A DNA stretch of 64,000 nucleotides from JBBQNJ01 sp038329845 (lineage in GTDB: Bacteria > Planctomycetota > Phycisphaerae > Tepidisphaerales > Tepidisphaeraceae), in the NCBI GenBank assembly GCA_038329845.1, contig JBBQNJ010000020.1, forward strand, positions 1 to 64,000, written 5' to 3'. Position 1 is the first letter of the stretch. Each line of letters opens with the position of its first letter. A program made the position numbers and the translations under genes. Under the pieces are notes generated by a model. It worked only from the letters and a program-made list of their open reading frames with translations, did no database searches and was not told where the DNA came from. Positions 55,795-62,701 of the stretch are shown in pieces.

Positions 55795-56877
55795 TCACCT
55801 CTTGATCCTCGCGCTTCCTCCCGCCGCCACGTGCGTCAGCTCCTCCAGCGTGATCTGGCTGGTGTCGCCCATCGTGCTCATCAGCATTGCCCCGTGCCCC
55901 ACGCCCAGATCCACACACTCCTGCGGCGTCTTGCCGGTCAAAAATCCGTAGGTAAATCCCGATGCGAAACCGTCCCCGCCTCCCACGCGATCTTCGATTT
56001 CCAGGCCGTCGAACTTCAACCCTTCGTAGAATTGTCCGCCCGCCCACATGATCGCCGACCAGTCGTTGATCGTCGCCGTGCGCACGCCCCGCAGCGTCGT
56101 GCCGACGATCTGGACGTTCTTGAAGTCCTTGACCACCCGATTGACCATGGCCTTGAACGCGGTGGTGTCCAGCTCTCCCTTCTCCACGTCCACGCCCTCC
56201 ACCTCGTAGCCCAGCACCTTCTGGAAGTCCTCCTCGTTGCCGATCAGGCAGTCGATGTACGGCACCAGGGGCTTGGTCGTGGCGATCGCTTCCTTGCTGC
56301 TCCAGAGCTTGGACCGGAAATTCAGATCGTACGACACAATGGTTCCGGCCTCGTGCGCCGCCTTGACCGCCTCGGCGGCCACTTTCCGCGTGCTCTCGCT
56401 CAGTGCCGCGAAAATCCCGCCGGTATGCAGCCAGCGCACCCCCTGCTCCTTGAACAGCTTATTCCAGTTGATCTCCCCCGGCTGAAGGCCCGACGTGGCC
56501 GTGTGGCCGCGGTCATAGAGCGTGACGCTGCTGCGCTTGGCGACGCCGACTTCGGTGAAGTTCAGCCCGATGCGGTCCTTCTTGCCGACTCCGTCGTACT
56601 TGCGCTCGACGACGTGCGAGATGTCCATCCCCGCCGAGCGCGCGTGATTGCGGATGATCGCCCCCATCGGCGAGGAGTTCAGCCCCCCGACCCACCCGGT
56701 GCGCAGCCCCAGGCGTGCCAACGCATACGACACGTTGTACTCACCCCCGCCGACCCACACCTCGAGCATCGGCGCAAACTCGATCCGCCCATGCTGCGGC
56801 GGCGAGAGGCGCAGCATGCACTCGCCCAACGAAACCAGATCGAACTTGCAATCCTTGGCCTCTCGAATCTTCAACAT
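55795..56877 (-). CDS. PfkB-family kinase, 2-keto-3-deoxygluconate-kinase-like (360 aa)
   Basis: The N-terminal DLVSLGECMLRLSPPQHGRI and GGGEYNVSYALARLGLRTGW are typical of KDG kinases. The C-terminal anion hole is DRVGGGDGFASGFTYGFLTG, with the catalytic Asp kept and A replaced by G. VSYDLNFRSKLWSS and CLIGNEEDFQKVLGYEVEG are well-conserved family motifs. It should phosphorylate 2-keto-3-deoxygluconate, the common product of alginate and pectin breakdown. It fits a polyuronate route with the DUF1961 protein; KDPG aldolase is not present. AAGTC before ATG is a weak ribosome site. Confidence 0.85.
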   Translation of the reverse strand: MLKIREAKDCKFDLVSLGECMLRLSPPQHGRIEFAPMLEVWVGGGEYNVSYALARLGLRTGWVGGLNSSPMGAIIRNHARSAGMDISHVVERKYDGVGKKDRIGLNFTEVGVAKRSSVTLYDRGHTATSGLQPGEINWNKLFKEQGVRWLHTGGIFAALSESTRKVAAEAVKAAHEAGTIVSYDLNFRSKLWSSKEAIATTKPLVPYIDCLIGNEEDFQKVLGYEVEGVDVEKGELDTTAFKAMVNRVVKDFKNVQIVGTTLRGVRTATINDWSAIMWAGGQFYEGLKFDGLEIEDRVGGGDGFASGFTYGFLTGKTPQECVDLGVGHGAMLMSTMGDTSQITLEELTHVAAGGSARIKR

Positions 56878-57045
56878 GACTTTCGCTTTCCGTCAATCTC
56901 GTAAAATCCAATCCACCCGCCCGAGCCGCCCCCGGTGCCCCGGGCGCTTCCGGGGAATAATCTAGCCGTCCGCCCGAAAACATCCAACCCCGCCCGGCAC
57001 GCCCAAGCAAACTCCGCGGCCCTTGATCAACTTGGGTCCGGCGGC

Positions 57046-57717
57046 CTACGCCGCGGCGCGTTGCCGCGTACGCAGCGACCATCGCATCAGAAGCAAATAC
57101 CCCCCGAGTCCGACGGCCAGGATGGACATCAGCGGTGAAATTCCTTCCCGCAGGAGCCGAATCACCACGAAAAAGTTGTATGCGACGGCGAGAATCAGCA
57201 CCGCGCTGCCCGCCATCGAGGCGACCGAAGCGGCGCGGCCGACGAGCCGCGAAATCACGTTCATCGCCGCAGCCAGGATCAGGGCCGCGCCGAATAGGAA
57301 CAACGCCGATTCGCTGAATGCGGTCGATCCCTGCAACTGCCAGTAGCCGACCTCCTGACCAGCGCGCTCGCCGGCGATCCAGTTGACGCCGGTGTGATGG
57401 GGCTGGCCGGAACTGATCACGAGCAGATATTTGGCGAAATTGCCGCCGAGAAACATAAAAATAATGCCCAGGACCAGCGCGATCCAGAGATCGGCCGCAG
57501 CGGCGCTGTCGGCGACCGCGCCGTCGCGGGTGCCGATCGCGGCAGCGCCTCGACCGGCGGGGGCGCCGCAGTGCGGGCAGAAACGAACCTGCGGATCGAG
57601 TCGTCCGCCGCAGTGGGTGCAGAAGGCGTCCGGGTCGCCCGGCGATGGGGCTTGCCCGCCGCCGCCCGCGGGCGCGGAGGGCGTTTGCGAAAGTCGAGGG
57701 AGCTTGGAGATGTCCAT
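57046..57717 (-). CDS. Zinc-ribbon membrane protein of unknown function (223 aa)
   Basis: A cytoplasmic Pro/Gly-rich N-terminus leads to a double zinc-ribbon, FCTHCGGRLDPQVRFCPHCG (C33, C36, C47, C50). Four membrane helices follow, the first LWIALVLGIIFMFLGGNFA and the last MSILAVGLGGYLLLM. There is no recognised catalytic domain. The loop SSGQPHHTGVNWIAGERA between helices one and two is hydrophilic. ATG 57717 gives a normal start behind GGAG; an upstream in-frame start would run into the pheS leader. It is divergent from pheS with 101 bp between. Confidence 0.75.
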   Translation of the reverse strand: MDISKLPRLSQTPSAPAGGGGQAPSPGDPDAFCTHCGGRLDPQVRFCPHCGAPAGRGAAAIGTRDGAVADSAAAADLWIALVLGIIFMFLGGNFAKYLLVISSGQPHHTGVNWIAGERAGQEVGYWQLQGSTAFSESALFLFGAALILAAAMNVISRLVGRAASVASMAGSAVLILAVAYNFFVVIRLLREGISPLMSILAVGLGGYLLLMRWSLRTRQRAAA

Positions 57718-57818
57718 GGCGGATTCCGTGCTGGCTTGACCGCCGGGCGGTCCGGTCCAGAATGTAACGGCCGGCGCTGCCATGCGCCAAATGCGATCAC
57801 CGCCTGGAAGGAGTGCCG

Positions 57819-58847
57819 ATGTCCGAGGTCTTGCAGCAGATTGAGCAACTCACCGAGAAGGCCGGTGCCGCGCTGGCGGCGGTCGATTCGACCCAGAGCC
57901 TCGAACAGTGGCGGATCGCTTACCTCGGGACCCGCGGGGAGATTCGCAATCTCCCATCGCTGATCGGCAAAGCCCCGGCGGATCAGAAAAAGCAGGTGGG
58001 CCAGCGCGTCAACGCGGTGAAAAACGAGCTGACCGCGGCGTTCGAGGCGCGCAAGATGGCGTTGACATCGTCAGCGGCCTCGGCGCCGATCGTCGATGTC
58101 ACCGAGCCGGGGATCCCGCCGGACCTGGGCAATCGCCACATTTTGATGAAGGTGATCGACGAGTTGAGTGAGCTGTTCGGGAGGATGGGATTCGCCGTGG
58201 CGAGCGGGCCGGAGGTCGAGGATGAGTTTCACAACTTCATCGCGCTGAACATTCCCCGCAATCATCCGGCCCGTGATCCGCTGGACAACTTTTACCTGGC
58301 AGCGCCCTCGGGCACCGGTGCCGCGGCGCTGGACGATGCCGCCGGGGCGCTGCTACTGCGCACGCAGACCAGCACGGTGCAGATTCGGGTGATGCAGGAT
58401 CAGCGCCCGCCGATCCGGGTGGTGATCCCGGGCCGGGTTTACCGGCCGGATACGCACGATCAGACGCATCTATCGATGTTTCACCAGCTCGAGGCGCTGG
58501 TGGTGGATCGCGGCGTCACGATGGTGGATCTGAAGTCCACGGTCTTGCAGTTCGTTCGGGCCTACTTCGGTCCGGAGGCGAAGGTGCGTTTTCGGCCAAG
58601 CTTTTTTCCGTTCACCGAGCCGAGCGCCGAGGTGGATGTGTGGTTTGAGGACAAGCAGCGCTGGATCGAACTCGGCGGCTGCGGGATGGTGCATCCCAAC
58701 GTGTTGCGAAGCTGCCAGATCGACCCCGAGGCATACAGCGGCTGGGCATTCGGCTTCGGCATCGAGCGGATCGCCATGCGCAAATACGCGATCGACGACA
58801 TCCGCCATTTCGTCGAAAACGACCTGCGCTTCCTGCGCCAATTTTGA
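57819..58847 (+). CDS. pheS: Phenylalanine--tRNA ligase alpha subunit (342 aa)
   Basis: The N-terminal coiled coil (residues 1-90) precedes the class II core: GFAVASGPEVEDEFHNFIAL (motif 1 region) and HPARDPLDNFYL. TSTVQIRVMQDQRPPIRVVI (motif 2), VRFRPSFFPFTEPSAEVDV and WAFGFGIERIAMRKYAIDDI (motif 3) complete the set. An alanine/glycine-rich insert of about 20 residues (APSGTGAAALDDAAGA) lies before motif 2. GGAAGGAG six bases before ATG 57819 fixes the start. The partner gene pheT, normally next, is absent; 85 bp later the IS-derived elements begin. Confidence 0.95.
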   Translation: MSEVLQQIEQLTEKAGAALAAVDSTQSLEQWRIAYLGTRGEIRNLPSLIGKAPADQKKQVGQRVNAVKNELTAAFEARKMALTSSAASAPIVDVTEPGIPPDLGNRHILMKVIDELSELFGRMGFAVASGPEVEDEFHNFIALNIPRNHPARDPLDNFYLAAPSGTGAAALDDAAGALLLRTQTSTVQIRVMQDQRPPIRVVIPGRVYRPDTHDQTHLSMFHQLEALVVDRGVTMVDLKSTVLQFVRAYFGPEAKVRFRPSFFPFTEPSAEVDVWFEDKQRWIELGGCGMVHPNVLRSCQIDPEAYSGWAFGFGIERIAMRKYAIDDIRHFVENDLRFLRQF

Positions 58848-58932
58848 AAAACGGGTGCGTCCCCGGGATGTCACCGTTTCCGCGGCGACGCACACGGCTC
58901 AAACGCTTGTGCGTAAGAAAGGTGGATGTCAC
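58848..58932. other. Spacer between pheS and the miniature IS, with target-site copy
   Basis: The 11 bases GTGGATGTCAC (58922-58932) abut the element and recur right after it, as a target duplication. A further GGATGTCACC stands at 58866-58875. GGGTGCGTCCCCGGG (58853) resembles arms of the other palindromic repeats. Confidence 0.5.
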
Positions 58933-59289
58933 GAATGCCATTCGGTTAAGCTATAAGCCGCGCTGTTGAAGCATCTTACATTAACTTGCGCGAAGCATGG
59001 CCTCCTGTCATAATGGGGGTGGTTTCTCAGACCCCAACCTACAGGAGGCCAAGAATGGGGGCAGGCCACCACACCTGGCGCGATTGTTTCTTCGATCCGG
59101 CACGGACCATCCAAGTGTTCATCATGCAGGTGCTGCATAAGAACACTGCAATGACAGACCTGTCGCATAAGCTTGGTTTTGAAATAAGTCCCTCCACCTA
59201 TTGTGAGGCCCGACAGAAGTTGCCGGTTACGGGAGTGGCCAAGCTGGTGGAAAGTTCGGAAGAGGTTATAGCTTAACCGAATGGCATTC
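58933..59289 (+). mobile_element. 357-bp miniature derivative of an IS4-family element
   Basis: Perfect 24-bp inverted repeats (58933-58956 and 59266-59289) bound the element, and GTGGATGTCAC is duplicated on both sides (58922-58932, 59290-59300), an 11-bp duplication typical of IS4-family insertion. Its right end matches the element at 1-154 exactly from TTCGGAAGAG to GGCATTC. Inside is the start region of a transposase joined in frame to its last six codons. The catalytic middle is lost, so movement would need a full copy in trans. Confidence 0.88.
59055..59276 (+). pseudogene. Internally deleted IS4-family transposase (73 aa left)
   Basis: ATG 59055 follows AGGAGG (59043). The first 65 residues, TWRDCFFDPARTIQVFIMQV then LHKNTAMTDLSHKLG and STYCEARQKLP, are the N-terminal DNA-binding region of IS4 transposases. 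They pass directly to SEEVIA and TAA, the C-terminal end seen at 124-141. The DDE catalytic domain of about 300 residues is missing, but start, frame and stop survive, so a short DNA-binding peptide could still be made. Confidence 0.85.
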
Positions 59290-59300
59290 GTGGATGTCAC

Positions 59301-59402
59301 GAATGCCATTCACTTAAGGGCCAAAGTCCGCGAACTCAACAGCAGTCTTGGACCAATAAGGCGACTTTCCCCAGCCGATTTCACGTTAAGTGAATGGCAT
59401 TC
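59301..59402. mobile_element. 102-bp second miniature element in tandem
   Basis: GAATGCCATTCACTTAA (59301-59317) and TTAAGTGAATGGCATTC (59386-59402) are perfect 17-bp inverted repeats. The outer 11 bases equal those of the larger element, while the inner bases differ (CACTTAA versus CGGTTAA). TGGATGTCAC precedes it (59291-59300) and follows it (59403-59412). There is no coding capacity; it is a MITE mobilised by the same or a sister transposase. Confidence 0.82.
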
Positions 59403-59412
59403 TGGATGTCAC

Positions 59413-59444
59413 CTTTTATGTTCTGGTCCTTTTATGTTCTGGTC
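59413..59444. repeat. Two 16-bp direct repeats in the VIT promoter region
   Basis: CTTTTATGTTCTGGTC occurs twice head to tail at 59413-59428 and 59429-59444, directly between the last target-site copy and the -10 box of the downstream gene. It covers the expected -35 position, so it could be an operator or the footprint of a slippage event. Confidence 0.8.
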
Positions 59445-59462
59445 CGGATTGATCGGACTCGT

Positions 59463-59468
59463 TATAAT
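59463..59468 (+). promoter_or_regulatory. Perfect -10 box (TATAAT) of the VIT-family gene
   Basis: TATAAT lies 17 bp before the start codon, so transcripts would have a very short leader holding GGCGGAG. No good -35 is found at 17 bp (TGGTCC); the 16-bp repeats occupy that position, which suggests an activator-dependent promoter. Confidence 0.6.
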
Positions 59469-59485
59469 GAGGGCGGAGATCGTCG

Positions 59486-60178
59486 ATGGCCCGTCATAGT
59501 GAAACTCACCGAAGCCAGCACATCGGGTGGCTCCGCGCGGCCGTCCTCGGAGCGAACGACGGCGCCATCTCCACCGCCAGCCTGGTCGTGGGTGTGGCGG
59601 CGGCTCAGGCGAACCACAACAGCATTCTCGTCGCGGGACTGGCCGGGCTTGCTGCCGGGGCGATGGCGATGGCAGCCGGTGAGTTCGTCTCGGTCAGCTC
59701 ACAAGCGGATACGGAAAAAGCCGACCTCGCACGAGAGCGTAAGGAGCTCACGGATGACCCCGCAGCCGAGACCCAAGAGTTGGCGGGGATTTACAAGGCG
59801 CGCGGGTTGACGCAGGAACTCGCCGATGCAGTTGCCGCGCAGCTCATGCATGGCGATGCACTGGCGGCGCATGCGCGGGATGAGCTGGGCATCATCAAAT
59901 CGCAGGCGGCGCGCCCGATGCAGGCCGCGCTGACTTCGGCGCTGATGTTTTCCATTGGAGCGGTCGTCCCGCTTCTGGCCGCGTGGTTCAGCGCCCCTCA
60001 ATGGGTGATGCCTCTGACCATCAGCACAACCTTGATCGTGTTGCTCGTGCTCGGCGCCCTTGCCGCCCGCGTGGGCGGCGCCCCGATGCTGCTCGGTTCG
60101 ATGCGCGTCGCCGGGTGGGGAGCGATCGCCATGGCCGTCACCGCGGGCGTCGGACGATTGTTCCACATCGCCATGTGA
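59486..60178 (+). CDS. VIT1/CCC1-family Fe(II)/Mn(II) transporter (230 aa)
   Basis: Membrane helix 1 begins WLRAAVLGANDGAISTASLV, and GAMAMAAGEFVSVSSQADTE is the family signature with metal-path Asp, Met and Glu. A cytoplasmic metal-binding helix region (LARERKELTDDPAAETQELA, LMHGDALAAHARDELG) follows, then three helices to the C-terminus. The family stores or exports iron/manganese, with protons as counter-ion. GGAG seven bases upstream sets the start. It stands alone after the tandem mini-elements and convergent to the MscS gene. Its position next to mobile DNA may reflect acquisition. Confidence 0.9.
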   Translation: MARHSETHRSQHIGWLRAAVLGANDGAISTASLVVGVAAAQANHNSILVAGLAGLAAGAMAMAAGEFVSVSSQADTEKADLARERKELTDDPAAETQELAGIYKARGLTQELADAVAAQLMHGDALAAHARDELGIIKSQAARPMQAALTSALMFSIGAVVPLLAAWFSAPQWVMPLTISTTLIVLLVLGALAARVGGAPMLLGSMRVAGWGAIAMAVTAGVGRLFHIAM

Positions 60179-60213
60179 ATGAGTGTACACGGCACTGCCG
60201 AGAAACGGCCGCG

Positions 60214-61701
60214 TCATTCGGCGGCTCGGACTTTTGGCGCGGCTTGCAGGAGATTCTCTTGCTCATCCAGGGGCTGGGCTTTTCGGACCTGTTCCTGGAT
60301 TGCTCCGGATTCACTGGAAAGCCCGCCCTCGGCCTTGGTGGACACCTCGTCCTCGCCCGTCGTGGTTTTGCCGCGATCCGGCGTCCGATGCCGATCGGGC
60401 TCGCTGGCTCGCCTGGTTCCTCCGGTGGGATCTGATTCTCCCGTGAGCATGGTGACGGGAACGCCGCGCGGGAAGACGACTTCGCGCGCCTCGTCAGGCA
60501 TCGAGATGCCGTTTTCCTGAAAAGCGCGCTTCACCAGCCGGATGACCGAGGATCGTACCTTCAGAAAACTGTGAGCTTCACCATTGAGCCAAAAGTAGAT
60601 GCGGAGATCCACCGTGGCCTTGCCGAGGTTATCCGCCAGTACCCATGGTTCCGGGTCGTTCAGAATGGCCGGATGACTGGCGAGCACTTTTCGGGCGACT
60701 TCCTGCGCCTTGTCGATCGGGTCGTCGTAGCCGATGCCGACGACAAAATTCTCTCGACGGTTCGGGTTGGCGCTGAAGTTTCGCAGGGTGCTCTTATAGA
60801 CCAGGGCATTGGGAATCTGGACGAGGTTGCCGCTGAGCGTCATGAGGACCGTCGTGCGGATATTCAGTTGCTGCACGAACCCCGAGACGCCGGCGACCTC
60901 AATCAGGTCGCCACTCTCGAACGGGCGTTGGACGCTGAGAAATATGCTCGACAGGAAGTTCTCCGTGATATCGCGGAACGCGATGCCAACGGCGAGTCCG
61001 ACCAGTCCGGTGCCGCCCACGATCGTCAGCGCGAGCTGGGTCAGACCGGAGACGCGTAGGACCACGTAGGCGCCAGCGAGGAAAACAAGAAGACCTGCTC
61101 CCCAGGCGACGACGCCCAGCAGAAGTTTTGCGCGGACGCGCTTGCGGAAAAACGCCCGCGTCCCCCGCGCCGCCAGCCACCCCGCACCGGCGGATAGGAG
61201 CAAAATGAACAGGCCGAAAACGATGTACGGAAGGGCGCGCAGGAAATCTCGCCACAACGTGGTCATCCCATTTCGCGTCGCCGCGAAATCCCACGCGGAC
61301 GGCTCGGTTACGTCGATCCGATTGGCGACGGCCACCACGTCCTGCGTATTGCGTGCCAGATCGCCGGCCCACTTCCTTAGCTCTTCGGTGTCCGCCTGCC
61401 CCGAAAGAAACACAACACCCGCATCGACCTGGACCCGCGGGTCAACGAACCATTTGGTGGCCTCCAGCACGCTTTGCAGGCGCTTGCGGATTTCCTCGTC
61501 GTGCGCGACCGGCTGCACGTCCACCTTGGCCGGCGCGATCGCGAGTTCTGTTTTATCCGGGGGTTGGTTCTCTGGTTTCGCGTTCTTTCCCGGCGGTCCT
61601 TGCGCAAGAGCCCCCGGGATCAACCAGATGCAGCAGACGAACGCGAGGAGCATCGGCTGAATAGCCTGAAGGTGCCAATGACCCGATGGCCGCATGCGCA
61701 T
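60214..61701 (-). CDS. BON-domain MscS mechanosensitive channel (495 aa)
   Basis: A signal peptide (LLAFVCCIWLIPGALA) is followed by a periplasmic BON domain (about 45-120; IRKRLQSVLEATKWFVDPRV, GVVFLSGQADTEELRKWAGD). Three membrane helices follow, the pore helix being LALTIVGGTGLVGLAVGIAF. The MscS beta domain has IFLSVQRPFESGDLIEVAG and VQIPNALVYKSTLRNFSANP. The C-terminal 65 residues are hydrophilic and Thr/Gly/Glu-rich. It releases small solutes on hypo-osmotic shock. ATG 61701 follows AAGGA; the open frame upstream is not used. The HPF-like gene lies 58 bp upstream on the same strand. Confidence 0.9.
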   Translation of the reverse strand: MRMRPSGHWHLQAIQPMLLAFVCCIWLIPGALAQGPPGKNAKPENQPPDKTELAIAPAKVDVQPVAHDEEIRKRLQSVLEATKWFVDPRVQVDAGVVFLSGQADTEELRKWAGDLARNTQDVVAVANRIDVTEPSAWDFAATRNGMTTLWRDFLRALPYIVFGLFILLLSAGAGWLAARGTRAFFRKRVRAKLLLGVVAWGAGLLVFLAGAYVVLRVSGLTQLALTIVGGTGLVGLAVGIAFRDITENFLSSIFLSVQRPFESGDLIEVAGVSGFVQQLNIRTTVLMTLSGNLVQIPNALVYKSTLRNFSANPNRRENFVVGIGYDDPIDKAQEVARKVLASHPAILNDPEPWVLADNLGKATVDLRIYFWLNGEAHSFLKVRSSVIRLVKRAFQENGISMPDEAREVVFPRGVPVTMLTGESDPTGGTRRASEPDRHRTPDRGKTTTGEDEVSTKAEGGLSSESGAIQEQVRKAQPLDEQENLLQAAPKVRAAE

Positions 61702-61759
61702 AGGTTCCTTCGAGCGCGGTCGATCGACGCCAAGAAACTTCAGCGGGCGAAGCACGCTT

Positions 61760-62110
61760 TCAAACTGAGGGTTCTTCGCCAAGTGGCGTGCGTCCCTTCG
61801 GATTGTGGAGCTTACTGAACGTGCCATCCAGCAGCCTTTCCAGCCTTTCGACGGCACCGTCGACGGCCTCATCGAGCGTTGCCGCCACGTGAGTGACGAC
61901 GACGGGCTGCATGCCGGCGGGTCGGGCTTCCACGAGACATCGCTTGTCGTCCCCGTTTGATTTATCGCCGTTGTCATCGCTGAGATGGACTTCGACGCGG
62001 GTGATCTGCTCGGCGAATCGTCCGAGCGAGGCCTCGACGGTTGAACGAACGTGGTCGTCTAAACGTTCGCTTCCTTCAATATTGTGACCGGTGTTCACCT
62101 GAACTTGCAT
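61760..62110 (-). CDS. HPF/RaiA-type ribosome hibernation factor-like protein (116 aa)
   Basis: MQVQVNTGHNIEGSERLDDH opens the single domain; ITRVEVHLSDDNGDK and RCLVEARPAGMQPVVVTHVA are the beta strands, with VDGAVERLERLLDGTFSK the closing helix. This is the short form without a C-terminal dimerisation domain. It binds the ribosomal decoding centre to preserve idle 30S/70S particles. GGAG six bases upstream fixes ATG 62110. The group VIT-MscS-HPF suggests a stress-related gene block. A role in sigma54 modulation is only a historical annotation. Confidence 0.85.
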   Translation of the reverse strand: MQVQVNTGHNIEGSERLDDHVRSTVEASLGRFAEQITRVEVHLSDDNGDKSNGDDKRCLVEARPAGMQPVVVTHVAATLDEAVDGAVERLERLLDGTFSKLHNPKGRTPLGEEPSV

Positions 62111-62219
62111 GGGGGGCTCCTTACTGTTTCGAATCGCGACGGGCCTGCGCGCACTTGCCGCTTGCGGAGGCCTTTCCAACGGGCCGACCTTCAAGGCCGG
62201 CCTCCTTCTTTCGGGCATA

Positions 62220-62615
62220 CTAGGCGGCGGTCCGCGCACGCTTCTGCTTGGCGGAGCCTACCGGCGATCGGGTCGAAGGCGCGGGGCCGCTCGTTACGTC
62301 ATTACGCGGTTGCTCCCGTGGCCGTGATTTGCCACCGGCATTGGTGTTGCCCTGCTTAGCCTGTGTCTTTGAAGGCTTCAGCGGCGACGCCGCCGCGTCG
62401 ACTCCTCCGCCTTCATTCTCCCACTCAGCCAAGGCGCGAGTCTTCGGTTTCTCCGGCTTTTCTGGTGTCGTGGCGGCGCTCTTACGCGACCGTTTCAAAG
62501 CGCGGCCCAGCCGACCCGAGCCGCGCAGCGAAGCGCTGCGATGCCATCCTGGACCCGCTCCTGGCGTCCCCATCGGCGCGAAGCTACGGCGTTTCCGTTT
62601 CTTCTTCTGAACCAT
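62220..62615 (-). CDS. Small basic protein of unknown function (131 aa)
   Basis: MVQKKKRKRRSFAPMG opens a strongly basic, low-complexity protein rich in Lys, Arg, Pro, Ser and Gly (LKRSRKSAATTPEKPEKPK, SKTQAKQGNTNAGGKSRP). AAAGGAG seven bases before ATG 62615 supports real translation. No fold is expected; composition resembles nucleic-acid-binding tails such as those of histone-like or ribosome-associated proteins. Only a short hydrophobic content is seen and no membrane segment. It sits between HPF-like and DUF2254 genes on the same strand. Homology cannot be judged by eye. Confidence 0.55.
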   Translation of the reverse strand: MVQKKKRKRRSFAPMGTPGAGPGWHRSASLRGSGRLGRALKRSRKSAATTPEKPEKPKTRALAEWENEGGGVDAAASPLKPSKTQAKQGNTNAGGKSRPREQPRNDVTSGPAPSTRSPVGSAKQKRARTAA

Positions 62616-62701
62616 GCTGTACTCCTTTCCTATGGATGCTAGCAGCGTGCTGCGCACAAACCCACTGCAAAAATCTCGCGACTGTGGCCGCGCGCCCAAC
62701 T

